From the NCBI RefSeq assembly GCF_039537985.1, contig NZ_BAABBN010000004.1, positions 682,001-746,000 on the forward strand: a stretch of 64,000 bases of DNA. Direction: 5' to 3'. Origin of the DNA: Litoribacillus peritrichatus (GTDB lineage: Bacteria; Pseudomonadota; Gammaproteobacteria; Pseudomonadales; Litoribrevibacteraceae). The position numbers and the translations under genes were made by a program. Shown here piece after piece: positions 33,632-41,330 of the stretch. The notes below the pieces were generated by a model. The model did no database searches. It worked only from the letters and a program-made list of their open reading frames with translations, and was not told the DNA's origin. The stretch's first letter is position 1, and each line of letters begins with the position of its first letter.

Positions 33632-34323
33632 ATATCCTCATGGAACAATAAGCTCAGCCTGAAACACCTACTCATTTCAGAAAGTAATTATTCACTTGCT
33701 TGATTCAGTACTCATGGCGATGCTGAGTGCTAAAAGCAATGTGGTTAGTCTTGCCTCGATAACGAAACTCAATAGCCTGCATAGGCAATGATTTTTTTTG
33801 ATTCTTTATTAGTGAACCGAATTCGCTAGGGCTTTGCTGTTTTTCGGTCAAGCTACATATTTTTTAAAAGTTCAATCAAAGTGCTGAACTGTAAATTTCA
33901 AAAACTCGGCAATTCTGAAAGATGAGTTCTTAAGTTATCTTGTAATGATAATTATTCGTATAAGCGTTTAAAATGACCATTTAGTCAGGTTTTTGTGTTA
34001 CCAGTATGGGCACAAGGTGACAATATTTTTCACTTGCTGACGCAGAGTTTCAGAGGCTTTTTAGTATTGTTAAAATAAGACGTTTTTCTTATTAAAAATG
34101 ACGATTTGATCACTTTTTCTACGGGTTGGATGGATATACTGCCCGAAAATAAAGAAGTTAATCTTACTTCACAACAATGTTAATGCTGATGTTGGATTAC
34201 GACATATCTAATAATAAATGACAGTTCTTGTCAGAATAGTAAGTGTGTCGTTGACTCTGATGTATCCATGTTGACAGCAGTATTATTGTGTCTAAATAAA
34301 AAGTTGACTAGGTGGTTAGGAAT
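33632..34323. other. Long non-coding region upstream of the TolQ/AgmX operon
   Basis: About 690 bp with no supported gene. It is AT-rich near 34060-34320 and should contain the promoter of the large downstream operon. AATGATAATTATT at 33943-33955 repeats the motif found upstream of mrpE at 10651 and resembles half a Fur box. No riboswitch family is recognised. Confidence 0.4.
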
Positions 34324-34953
34324 ATGTTCGAGCTTTTGAATAGCGGAGGCAGCTTCATGTATGTGATTCTGTTCTTCTCAATTGTAGCTTTGGCCCTGTT
34401 TTGTGAGCGTGCTGTTTTCTTGTATATGCGACTTCGTCTGAATATGGATTCGGCATACTCCAAGGTGCATGCGCACTTAGCTAAGAAGAATTATCGCGCG
34501 GCTTTGGAGGAGTGCAATAACCTTGCACATCACCCTTTAGGGCGTACCTTGAAAGCCGGTTTATTGAAAACAGGCAAGCGCGATAAAGAGATTGAGCAAG
34601 CCTTGCAGGAAAGTATTCTTCGTGAAGTTCCTTTGGTTAAAAAGAACATTAACTATCTGAGTTTATTTGCCAACGTGGCAACTCTGCTTGGGCTGTTGGG
34701 TACGATTGTGGGTTTGATTGCTGCCTTCAGTGGTGTATCGGATGCGAATCCGGCGGAAAAACAAGCCATTCTTGCTTCTGGTATTTCGATTGCGATGTTC
34801 ACAACCGCATTTGGTTTGATTGTTTCCATTCCTTGTTTAGTCGGCTTTTATCTTCTGAATAATCGCGGCGATTACATCATTGAAAAAATTGATGAGAAAG
34901 CTCTGAGTTTATTCAATGTGCTTTCTACTTTGAAGCGTCAAGGTCAGGAGTAA
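34324..34953 (+). CDS. TolQ/ExbB/MotA-type proton channel protein (AglR-like)
   Basis: A 209-residue inner-membrane protein with three helices: residues about 8-28 (YVILFFSIVALALFCERAVF), and the conserved pair near 115-190 (LSLFANVATLLGLLGTIVGL and GISIAMFTTAFGLIVSIPCL). These are the ExbB/TolQ pore signatures, including the Thr/Gly-rich helix 3. With two TolR-like partners downstream it should form the proton-driven motor of the operon. ATG 34324 is preferred over GTG 34312 because AGGTGG lies 8 bases ahead. First gene of the operon. Confidence 0.9.
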   Translation: MFELLNSGGSFMYVILFFSIVALALFCERAVFLYMRLRLNMDSAYSKVHAHLAKKNYRAALEECNNLAHHPLGRTLKAGLLKTGKRDKEIEQALQESILREVPLVKKNINYLSLFANVATLLGLLGTIVGLIAAFSGVSDANPAEKQAILASGISIAMFTTAFGLIVSIPCLVGFYLLNNRGDYIIEKIDEKALSLFNVLSTLKRQGQE

Positions 34954-34958
34954 ATCAC

Positions 34959-35477
34959 ATGGCACTGGGGCAACGAAGACGTAAAAGCGGTGATCTGGAT
35001 GTAGAAATCGATATGGTGCCTGTGATGAACATGTTCCTGGTATTGATTCCTTTCTTGCTGATGTCGGCGAATTTCTTGCCTTTCAATGTGATCAACACAT
35101 CGGTGCCGGTAAAGTCAGAAACTCCGGTGGATGATACGCCGGATAAGAAGGTATCGGACATCAAGGTTACCGCCGTTGTTAAGTTGGAAAAAGACGGAAT
35201 TTACTTATCGGCCACTTCAGGTGAATTGGCGGAAGACAAATTAAAAGAAATGGATAAATTCTTACCGATAGCAGCGGGTAATCAATACGCTTATTCGGAT
35301 CTTTCGGCCTCGTTGGACTTGATTAAAACGCTGTACCCGAAAAGCGATACTTTGATTCTGACACCCAGTGGCGACATCTTGTATGACAGTATCGTTGATA
35401 CGATGGATGCTTCGCGGTCTTTTAATGAGAAGCCTTTGTTCAAACATGTTGTGATTTCAGGCGAAGTGGATTCTTAA
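34959..35477 (+). CDS. TolR/ExbD-type protein 1, with Asn in place of the key Asp
   Basis: A 172-residue ExbD/TolR-like protein with a short cytoplasmic N-terminus, one membrane helix (residues about 24-44) and a periplasmic domain. The family motif before the helix normally reads like PLxD; here it reads VPVMNMFLVLIPFLL, with Asn at position 24 where the proton-binding Asp is expected. It lies 5 bp after the TolQ-like gene. It probably contributes a peptidoglycan- or partner-binding domain to the motor but may not carry protons itself. Confidence 0.85.
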   Translation: MALGQRRRKSGDLDVEIDMVPVMNMFLVLIPFLLMSANFLPFNVINTSVPVKSETPVDDTPDKKVSDIKVTAVVKLEKDGIYLSATSGELAEDKLKEMDKFLPIAAGNQYAYSDLSASLDLIKTLYPKSDTLILTPSGDILYDSIVDTMDASRSFNEKPLFKHVVISGEVDS

Positions 35478-35489
35478 GGAAGCGTAATT

Positions 35490-36032
35490 ATGGAATTGGG
35501 TAATGCACTTAAAAGTCGTCCGGAGTTTATTGAGCCAAAGCTCGAAATTACTTCAATGATGGACATGTTTACCATCATCGTATTTTTCTTGTTGTTTTCT
35601 TATGGTGAAACACCACAAGAAGTGACCATGAAGGAAAAGGTGGATTTACCGATTTCCACAGCAGATAAAAATTACAAAATGACGGTAAAAATGTTTCTGA
35701 CGGGCGAGAAAATACTGATTGAAGAAGAGCCGGTTGCACAAGTCATTGATGGCAAGATTATCGGTTTTGATGTTGAGAACCCGGAACAATCCAATCTTTA
35801 TAAAATGCTCAAAGAACACAAAGCCAAGCAGGTGGCGGAAGTGAAAGCCAAACAAGCGGCATCAAGCGGTGGTGACCCGGCCGAAGCTGAGGTTCCGATA
35901 CCTTCCGAAGAGTTCAGCGTTTTATTGTTCTGTGACCGACAAGTACCGTTCAGCGTGTTGCAGAAAATGATGAAGGTGACAGGCATGGCCGGCTACCCGA
36001 ACTTCCAGTTGGCTGTGATGGAAAAAACCTAA
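35490..36032 (+). CDS. TolR/ExbD-type protein 2, with the conserved Asp
   Basis: A 180-residue ExbD/TolR-like protein. The motif ITSMMDMFTIIVFFLLFS (residues about 20-37) keeps the membrane Asp (D25). The periplasmic domain contains a low-complexity Lys/Ala stretch (KEHKAKQVAEVKAKQAASSG) that is not typical. One TolQ plus two TolR-like genes in a row is the arrangement of AglR-AglQ-AglS in Myxococcus gliding. Confidence 0.87.
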   Translation: MELGNALKSRPEFIEPKLEITSMMDMFTIIVFFLLFSYGETPQEVTMKEKVDLPISTADKNYKMTVKMFLTGEKILIEEEPVAQVIDGKIIGFDVENPEQSNLYKMLKEHKAKQVAEVKAKQAASSGGDPAEAEVPIPSEEFSVLLFCDRQVPFSVLQKMMKVTGMAGYPNFQLAVMEKT

Positions 36033-36087
36033 CCGGCAGTAAAACTTCACTATAAATTTCGTTTTTATTATTTGGTTGGAGAAAAAC

Positions 36088-36411
36088 ATGACCAGGAATT
36101 TTTGCGCCTTGATTTTGTTGTTTGTCTTCAATGCGGCAGGGCTGGTACGAGCAGAAACTGAGGCTCCGGACGGACAACTTTCTAACAGAATTGATTTTGG
36201 CAGTGCCCAGATCATGGGGCAGTCCAATAAGTCAGGCGCGGTTTACCTGATGAATCGTAAGCAAAATGAGATCGAAAGTATGCTGACTCAACGCACGGAT
36301 TACAGAGAGGAAATTCTGGCCGATTTTGAGTTTGATGTGGATGACCGGCTTTCCAATAAAGTCAGAAGTGAGAACGCAAGTACGTCGGTAGAAACTAATC
36401 GACCAGAATAA
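36088..36411 (+). CDS. Small exported protein of the TolQ/AgmX operon
   Basis: A 107-residue protein with a signal peptide (MTRNFCALILLFVFNAAGLVRA) and an acidic, helical mature part (LMNRKQNEIESMLTQRTDYR, ILADFEFDVDD). No family is recognised. It sits between the second TolR-like gene and the AgmX-domain gene. ATG 36088 with GGAG 6 bases upstream is preferred over TTG 36076. Periplasmic accessory subunit by position. Confidence 0.7.
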   Translation: MTRNFCALILLFVFNAAGLVRAETEAPDGQLSNRIDFGSAQIMGQSNKSGAVYLMNRKQNEIESMLTQRTDYREEILADFEFDVDDRLSNKVRSENASTSVETNRPE

Positions 36412-36444
36412 ATTGCCCTAAGGCATTGGTCGGAAGGATGCATT

Positions 36445-38934
36445 ATGAATCAATTAAATCGTAAGAGTACCGGGTCTGAGTTGGGAGAGGGCCGAACTAC
36501 GGTTCGACTCAGTGATAAAGAAATTGAACTTTCCCAATTAACACCAGAAGCAAAGAACAAGTTGCTGAATGTTTTTATGTCTCGTCATAAAAGCAATCGT
36601 GCGCAACTGTCCATTGCAATGGGGGATCAGTCCGACCACGGTGTACGTCATCTTGAAGAAGTTGATGAGCTTATGGTTTTTGTTTCAGGCGTCCTCTCTC
36701 AAGACGATCTGAATGCTGCCAACAAAGACCGACTGTTGGTGTTATTGCAAAACAGTATTGACCGTCAGGATCGGCTTATTTCCAACCTGATTGAAAAAGG
36801 TGATGATCACGCCAAGCCGCCCGTTCCTGTTGTTAAAGAATCTGTTGTTAAAGAATCTGTCATTAAAGAGCCTGTTATTAATGAGCAGGCTATTCAAGAA
36901 TCGGTTGCAAATGAATCAATTGGGAAAGAGCCTGTCAGTAAGCGCCCGGTTGCTGCTAATGAGAGCCAGAATGAAGATTCGCCTGTAACAGACGACCTGT
37001 CCATGTCGATTCCGGTTGCGGAACACGTGGTTTCTTCCTCTGACGAGCCAAAGTCATTACTTGATGTACCTTTGTTGGGCGAGGTTGCTACGGAGTCGCC
37101 TTCCTCAAAATTTAAGTCGGTTTTATCCAAGTTTAAGAAGGCACCTGCTCAGGAATCGAATAAACAAGCCACCGCAACGGACTCAAGAGCTGTGACGTCA
37201 AAGCTCGCGGAGAAGATATTTGATTCGTCACAACCTGAAAAGCCTCTGAAGGTATTAAAGAAACCCCATGCTGAATCTCTTCCTGAATCGGTAAATCAAC
37301 AGGCCCAGGCCAAGCAACAAGTACAGCCTACAGAAGACATTGTCATACGCAAACCGGAGCCAACGCCTGCTCAGGCCATAGCGGAGTCCGATCACTTTAT
37401 TTTGGATAATCAACCTGAACTGGATCAGTTTGAGGACCCTTACGCTCGCTTTGATGATCCCAAAACTTTGTTTAAGCCCGTTGTAGAAAATGACGAAGAG
37501 GATGAAGAAGACGAAGTTGATCATGAGCAGTTGTTTGAACTGAGTGAATTTTATAAAGACCATCAGCGTTCAGGTAAAGCGACCAAAGACCCGACCTTGA
37601 TTGTTGAGGTGGTGAAGCAGCGCCATGGTGAAGTGATTGACGTTACTCACTTGTTGCAAGGTAAAAAGTACACCGCAGACGTTGATGGCAAAGACATGGT
37701 CATTGCCCACAACAAAAGTGATAAGAGCAAGGTTGTCTATTTCCGTGGCGACAAAATGCAGGGCGAACTGTATCAGCACGGTGGTGCAGAAACCCGCGTT
37801 CGTAAGTTCAGTGATGGTCAGGCCGTTGGTAAACCGAAACGGTTAGAAATTCCAACCGACACCGATTTTAAATTTACCATCGGTGCCGATGAGTACGTCA
37901 TTCGTTCGTTGATGCAGCATGAAAGTCCGGAAGTAGAAGCGCAACCTGTCAGTCGGAAAGCGCTTTGGAAAAGCCTTGCCACGTCTACTGTATTTCATTT
38001 CTTACTGCTTGCTGTTTTGGCCATTGTTGTTGCGATGAACAGCAAAGAAAAACCGATTGAGGAACCCGAGTTCGTCAAGGTGGATGTCAAAGACTTACAG
38101 CCCAAAAAAGAAGTGGTTAAACCGAAACCCAAGCCGAAACCAAAACCCAAGCCTAAACCGAAACCAACGCCGGTAGAAAAGGCAAAACCCAAACCTAAGC
38201 CGACAACTGTGCCTAAGAAGGTTGTTAAGCCTAAACCAGTGGTGAAGCCGAAAGCCGGTGGCGGTGATAAAGGAAACATTGCCAAACGAGACGTTAAGAA
38301 AACGGGTTTACTTGCCGCCTTGGGCAATAAAAAAGGAAAAACCAAGGGGCCGAAACAGGCTTTGGTTCAGGTCAGCAGTCTGGATGCAGTCACCACATCT
38401 GATAACAGCAAGAGCAAATTATCCGTGGCGGGACTGACCGGCAAAGTAAAAGGTGCCCGGATGACGTTGGCCACAGGTGAAGTGATTAACACCAAAGGCA
38501 CAACCGACATTTTACGAAGCGGTGGGGTAGATGGCAAAGGCACGGTCGGTTCGCTTGAGACCGGTGGTACAGGCCAACGCCAGGTGGCCGCGATGGTGTC
38601 GCCTGCTTTGACCAAGCAAGTCACTGTGAAGAAAGGCGGCATGAGCCGTGAACAGATTAAGCGTGTGATCGATCAGCACATGGATGAAGTGGTGTATTGC
38701 TATGAAATGGCACTCACAAATAATCCGGGGCTTTCAGGTAAGGCCGTATTTGAGTGGGCGATTAAATCGAGTGGTAAGGTCGGCGCGGTCAGTATTAAGG
38801 ACTCAACGGTTCGTTCGGATGAAATACACAGTTGTATTAAATCCTCGATTAAGAGTTGGCAGTTCCCGAAACCGAAAGGTGGCCAGGAAGTGATTGTTTC
38901 TTATCCATTTATTTTTGACATGGTCGGTTTCTAA
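36445..38934 (+). CDS. TonB-like transducer with AgmX/PglI C-terminal domain (GltG/GltJ-like)
   Basis: 829 residues. A cytoplasmic N-terminal part (1-510) includes short Lys-Glu repeats at about 129-168 (units like VKES, IKEP) and an acidic linker. One membrane helix follows (about 511-532, SLATSTVFHFLLLAVLAIVV), then a Pro-Lys spacer of TonB type (about 557-600, PKPKP repeats) and a periplasmic domain. Residues about 731-829 match the AgmX/PglI C-terminal domain, with its conserved Cys pair (C752 in VVYCYEMAL, C797 in IHSCIKSS) and the ending WQFPKPKGGQEVIVSYPF. In Myxococcus, GltG and GltJ have this domain and couple the AglRQS motor to the outer membrane. The operon position supports the same coupling role here. 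Confidence 0.88.
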   Translation: MNQLNRKSTGSELGEGRTTVRLSDKEIELSQLTPEAKNKLLNVFMSRHKSNRAQLSIAMGDQSDHGVRHLEEVDELMVFVSGVLSQDDLNAANKDRLLVLLQNSIDRQDRLISNLIEKGDDHAKPPVPVVKESVVKESVIKEPVINEQAIQESVANESIGKEPVSKRPVAANESQNEDSPVTDDLSMSIPVAEHVVSSSDEPKSLLDVPLLGEVATESPSSKFKSVLSKFKKAPAQESNKQATATDSRAVTSKLAEKIFDSSQPEKPLKVLKKPHAESLPESVNQQAQAKQQVQPTEDIVIRKPEPTPAQAIAESDHFILDNQPELDQFEDPYARFDDPKTLFKPVVENDEEDEEDEVDHEQLFELSEFYKDHQRSGKATKDPTLIVEVVKQRHGEVIDVTHLLQGKKYTADVDGKDMVIAHNKSDKSKVVYFRGDKMQGELYQHGGAETRVRKFSDGQAVGKPKRLEIPTDTDFKFTIGADEYVIRSLMQHESPEVEAQPVSRKALWKSLATSTVFHFLLLAVLAIVVAMNSKEKPIEEPEFVKVDVKDLQPKKEVVKPKPKPKPKPKPKPKPTPVEKAKPKPKPTTVPKKVVKPKPVVKPKAGGGDKGNIAKRDVKKTGLLAALGNKKGKTKGPKQALVQVSSLDAVTTSDNSKSKLSVAGLTGKVKGARMTLATGEVINTKGTTDILRSGGVDGKGTVGSLETGGTGQRQVAAMVSPALTKQVTVKKGGMSREQIKRVIDQHMDEVVYCYEMALTNNPGLSGKAVFEWAIKSSGKVGAVSIKDSTVRSDEIHSCIKSSIKSWQFPKPKGGQEVIVSYPFIFDMVGF

Positions 38935-38947
38935 CCAGAGGTTATGA

Positions 38948-39670
38948 ATGAAAACTAATATTAAACGTTTTGGCAGTATCGCTTTCTTTTCCATTGCATG
39001 CGCGGCTATCTCAAGCACCGCTTTGGGTGGTGAAGCCGATGAAAACGTGTCCGTGATTCAGGAAAGACTCTACGACAGAAGCCATGAACTTGGGTTTAAC
39101 TTAGGCTACATCCCTGACGATTTCTACGAGAATTTTCCCATCGGTGGCAGTTACACCTACCACTTTGATGAGCATTTCGCCTGGGAAGTGGTGCGTGCTC
39201 AATATGCCTTCAGCGGTGAAAAAGACATCAAAACCCAATTGGAAGACGACTTCCAGGTGGAGCCGGAAGAGTTTGATGAGCTGAATTACACCTTGCATAC
39301 CAGTTTCATGATTAAGCCCACGTACGGCAAAGATTCATTCTTTAATAAGGGCATCATTAATCACGAGACGTATTTGACTGCGGGTGTAGGTATTGTGGGC
39401 TACTCAACCAATACCGCTGAAGACGGCTCGGACGATCAAACGGCGCTGTCTTTGGCGTTTGGTTTGGGCCGTAAATATTTTCTGAACGAGAGTTTCAATT
39501 TAAGCCTGGAAGTTCGGGATATGGTTGTTTTCAAAGACGGAGACGTCGAAAACAACGTTTATCTTGGTATGGGTCTGAATTACCGCTTTGACTTTACGCC
39601 TAAAAGAGCGGCGGTGATAAAAGATTCTCAATCCATTTATGACTATTTGAACAATGATGATGCCAAATAA
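38948..39670 (+). CDS. Outer-membrane beta-barrel protein (OMP_myx_plus-like)
   Basis: A 240-residue protein with signal peptide (about 1-27, ending STALGG) and an eight-strand-like barrel pattern. The start of the mature part, ENVSVIQERLYDRSHELGFNLGY, with GGSYTYHFDEHFAWEVV, resembles the barrel family found in myxobacterial Glt/Nfs clusters (GltA/B/H-type). It lacks the usual C-terminal aromatic residue because a tail of about 20 residues follows the last strand. It overlaps the next gene by 17 bp. Confidence 0.78.
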   Translation: MKTNIKRFGSIAFFSIACAAISSTALGGEADENVSVIQERLYDRSHELGFNLGYIPDDFYENFPIGGSYTYHFDEHFAWEVVRAQYAFSGEKDIKTQLEDDFQVEPEEFDELNYTLHTSFMIKPTYGKDSFFNKGIINHETYLTAGVGIVGYSTNTAEDGSDDQTALSLAFGLGRKYFLNESFNLSLEVRDMVVFKDGDVENNVYLGMGLNYRFDFTPKRAAVIKDSQSIYDYLNNDDAK

Positions 39671-41330
39671 CTTTCGATCCGTTTTATTGGCGCTGGCTTT
39701 TGTTCCTGTGTCCTATGCGTCGGCAGAAGTGATGACTTCTGACGGTCAGGACGAAAGCTTAAACGAGACGCCCGTTCATATTACTTCTGAAGTGGATGCT
39801 CAGGAGGTTGCTGATCCTGCACCGAATGGAACAGAGCTGGAGTCGAATCCAGCCTCAGCTGCTGAGTCGACAGACGTTCAGGCCGCAGAGGAAACTCAAG
39901 CGTCGCCTGAACAAGAAGAAAAATCGTTGCTGCAAAGTGAAGCGCCGGAAGTGGATTTAACTGAACTGTTCGCTGAAGCCTATGTGGACTTCAAAGAGGA
40001 AGATTACGAGTCAGCGGCCCCTAAGTTTTTGTACTTCCTGCAGCATGCGGAAGAAGATGCAAAGAATCGCGATTGGGCGCAGTTTTTCTTTGGCATCAGC
40101 CTGGAGAAAAATGGCTATAGCCATGGTGCGGTCGATGTTATGGGTAATTTGGTGATGAGAAAGCCAAACACGCGCATCGTGAATTACATATTGGACATGT
40201 TTGAAAAAGTAACGCGTGAGCAACCTTTTGATTATGACCAAATCATAGTGCAGGCAGTGAACGCCAATGAATACGACTTTGTAGAGAAGGATTTATTAGG
40301 TTTCGTTCGCTTTTATCAGGGCATAAATGATTGGAAATACGGCCTGTTAGATTGGGGCGAGCAACACTTTAATGAAATCCCGGCGTCGTCACCTTACTTC
40401 TATCAATACCAATACCAAAAAGCTCTGTATGAAATACATAACGACGACATCAATGCAGCGTTTCCGTATTTGAAGAACGTCATTCAGATGGAAGAGAAGG
40501 ATCAGTCTTTGATTGATCAGGCGTTATGGACGATGGCGCGTTTGTATTATGAAACCAAGGATTATGAAAAAGCGACTCAATACTACCTTGCCATACAAAC
40601 TCCGTTGATTGAACAAGCGTCGTTTTTGTTGGAACAAGCCTGGATTCAATACCGTTCAGGTCATTACGAAAAGGCGATGGGCTTTTTGTATGCCTATAAC
40701 GCGCCGAGCTTTAAAGAGTTCTTCACTCCGGAATACTACATTCTTAAATCGTTGATTTATAAAAAGCTCTGTTACTACGATCCGGCCATTAAGGTGGTGA
40801 GTGATTTTGAAGCGCGTTATGGCCGTTCGTTGGCGGCGATTTATAACCGCAAAACGGAAACGGATCTTGAAAGTCAGGAAATGCTGTTTGTGATCATGAC
40901 CCACCCGAAGATCAAGAAACAGTATGAATTTTTACGATTGCTTGAAACTGAAATTGAGCTAATAGACGAACTGGAAGATGACAATCTTCAACAGTATTTA
41001 TTGGCGATCTACAACAATCAGGTGGAAGAAACAGCCAAGCAATTCAGAAAGGATGTGAAAGCGCAATTCAAGATTGTGGCCAATAGCCTGCTGAAATATG
41101 AAGAAGAATCTAACCTGATCAAATATGAGATCGGCATCGATATGTATCAGCGTGTGGCTGAGACTCGATACCAGGGTAAAACGAATACTAATCAGGCGGA
41201 AACAAGTCCTGAGAAAGTAGTGATCTACCCGTTCCAGGGTGAGTTTTGGAACGATGAACTCGGTAACTATAAAGTTTCATTGCCCAGTAAGTGCCGTACG
41301 ACCAATGACTGGGAGGATTTTCTGGAATGA
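39654..41330 (+). CDS. Exported TPR protein
   Basis: A 558-residue protein with signal peptide (VLLALAFVPVSYASA), a Glu/Ala-rich linker (about 25-105), then TPR helices (FKEEDYESAAPKFLYFLQ, ARLYYETKDYEKATQYYLAI, YRSGHYEKAMGFLYAY). The C-terminus has a distinct motif YPFQGEFWNDELGNYKVSL followed by a Cys, which looks like a conserved end of TPR proteins of this type of cluster (by eye). There are three possible tandem ATGs at 39654/39657/39660, overlapping the barrel gene. Probably a periplasmic scaffold of the machine. Confidence 0.8.
   Translation: MMMPNNFRSVLLALAFVPVSYASAEVMTSDGQDESLNETPVHITSEVDAQEVADPAPNGTELESNPASAAESTDVQAAEETQASPEQEEKSLLQSEAPEVDLTELFAEAYVDFKEEDYESAAPKFLYFLQHAEEDAKNRDWAQFFFGISLEKNGYSHGAVDVMGNLVMRKPNTRIVNYILDMFEKVTREQPFDYDQIIVQAVNANEYDFVEKDLLGFVRFYQGINDWKYGLLDWGEQHFNEIPASSPYFYQYQYQKALYEIHNDDINAAFPYLKNVIQMEEKDQSLIDQALWTMARLYYETKDYEKATQYYLAIQTPLIEQASFLLEQAWIQYRSGHYEKAMGFLYAYNAPSFKEFFTPEYYILKSLIYKKLCYYDPAIKVVSDFEARYGRSLAAIYNRKTETDLESQEMLFVIMTHPKIKKQYEFLRLLETEIELIDELEDDNLQQYLLAIYNNQVEETAKQFRKDVKAQFKIVANSLLKYEEESNLIKYEIGIDMYQRVAETRYQGKTNTNQAETSPEKVVIYPFQGEFWNDELGNYKVSLPSKCRTTNDWEDFLE

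Noticed and set aside
33632..34323. Searched for a small RNA or tRNA in the long spacer before the TolQ gene
   Set aside because: No cloverleaf, no conserved RNA motif and no clear promoter-terminator pair could be recognised.
34324..36032. Ordinary TolQ-TolR or ExbB-ExbD module of Tol-Pal or TonB
   Set aside because: There is no tolA, tolB or pal, and two TolR-like genes are followed by an AgmX/PglI-domain gene, barrel and TPR proteins, unlike Tol-Pal.
36829..36960. Short tandem repeats considered as a CRISPR or VNTR
   Set aside because: They are degenerate in-frame coding repeats (Lys-Glu-Ser/Pro units) with no spacers.
37995..38345. Open frame on the opposite strand of the Pro-Lys region
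   Set aside because: It is a shadow created by the repetitive PKPK codons of the transducer gene.
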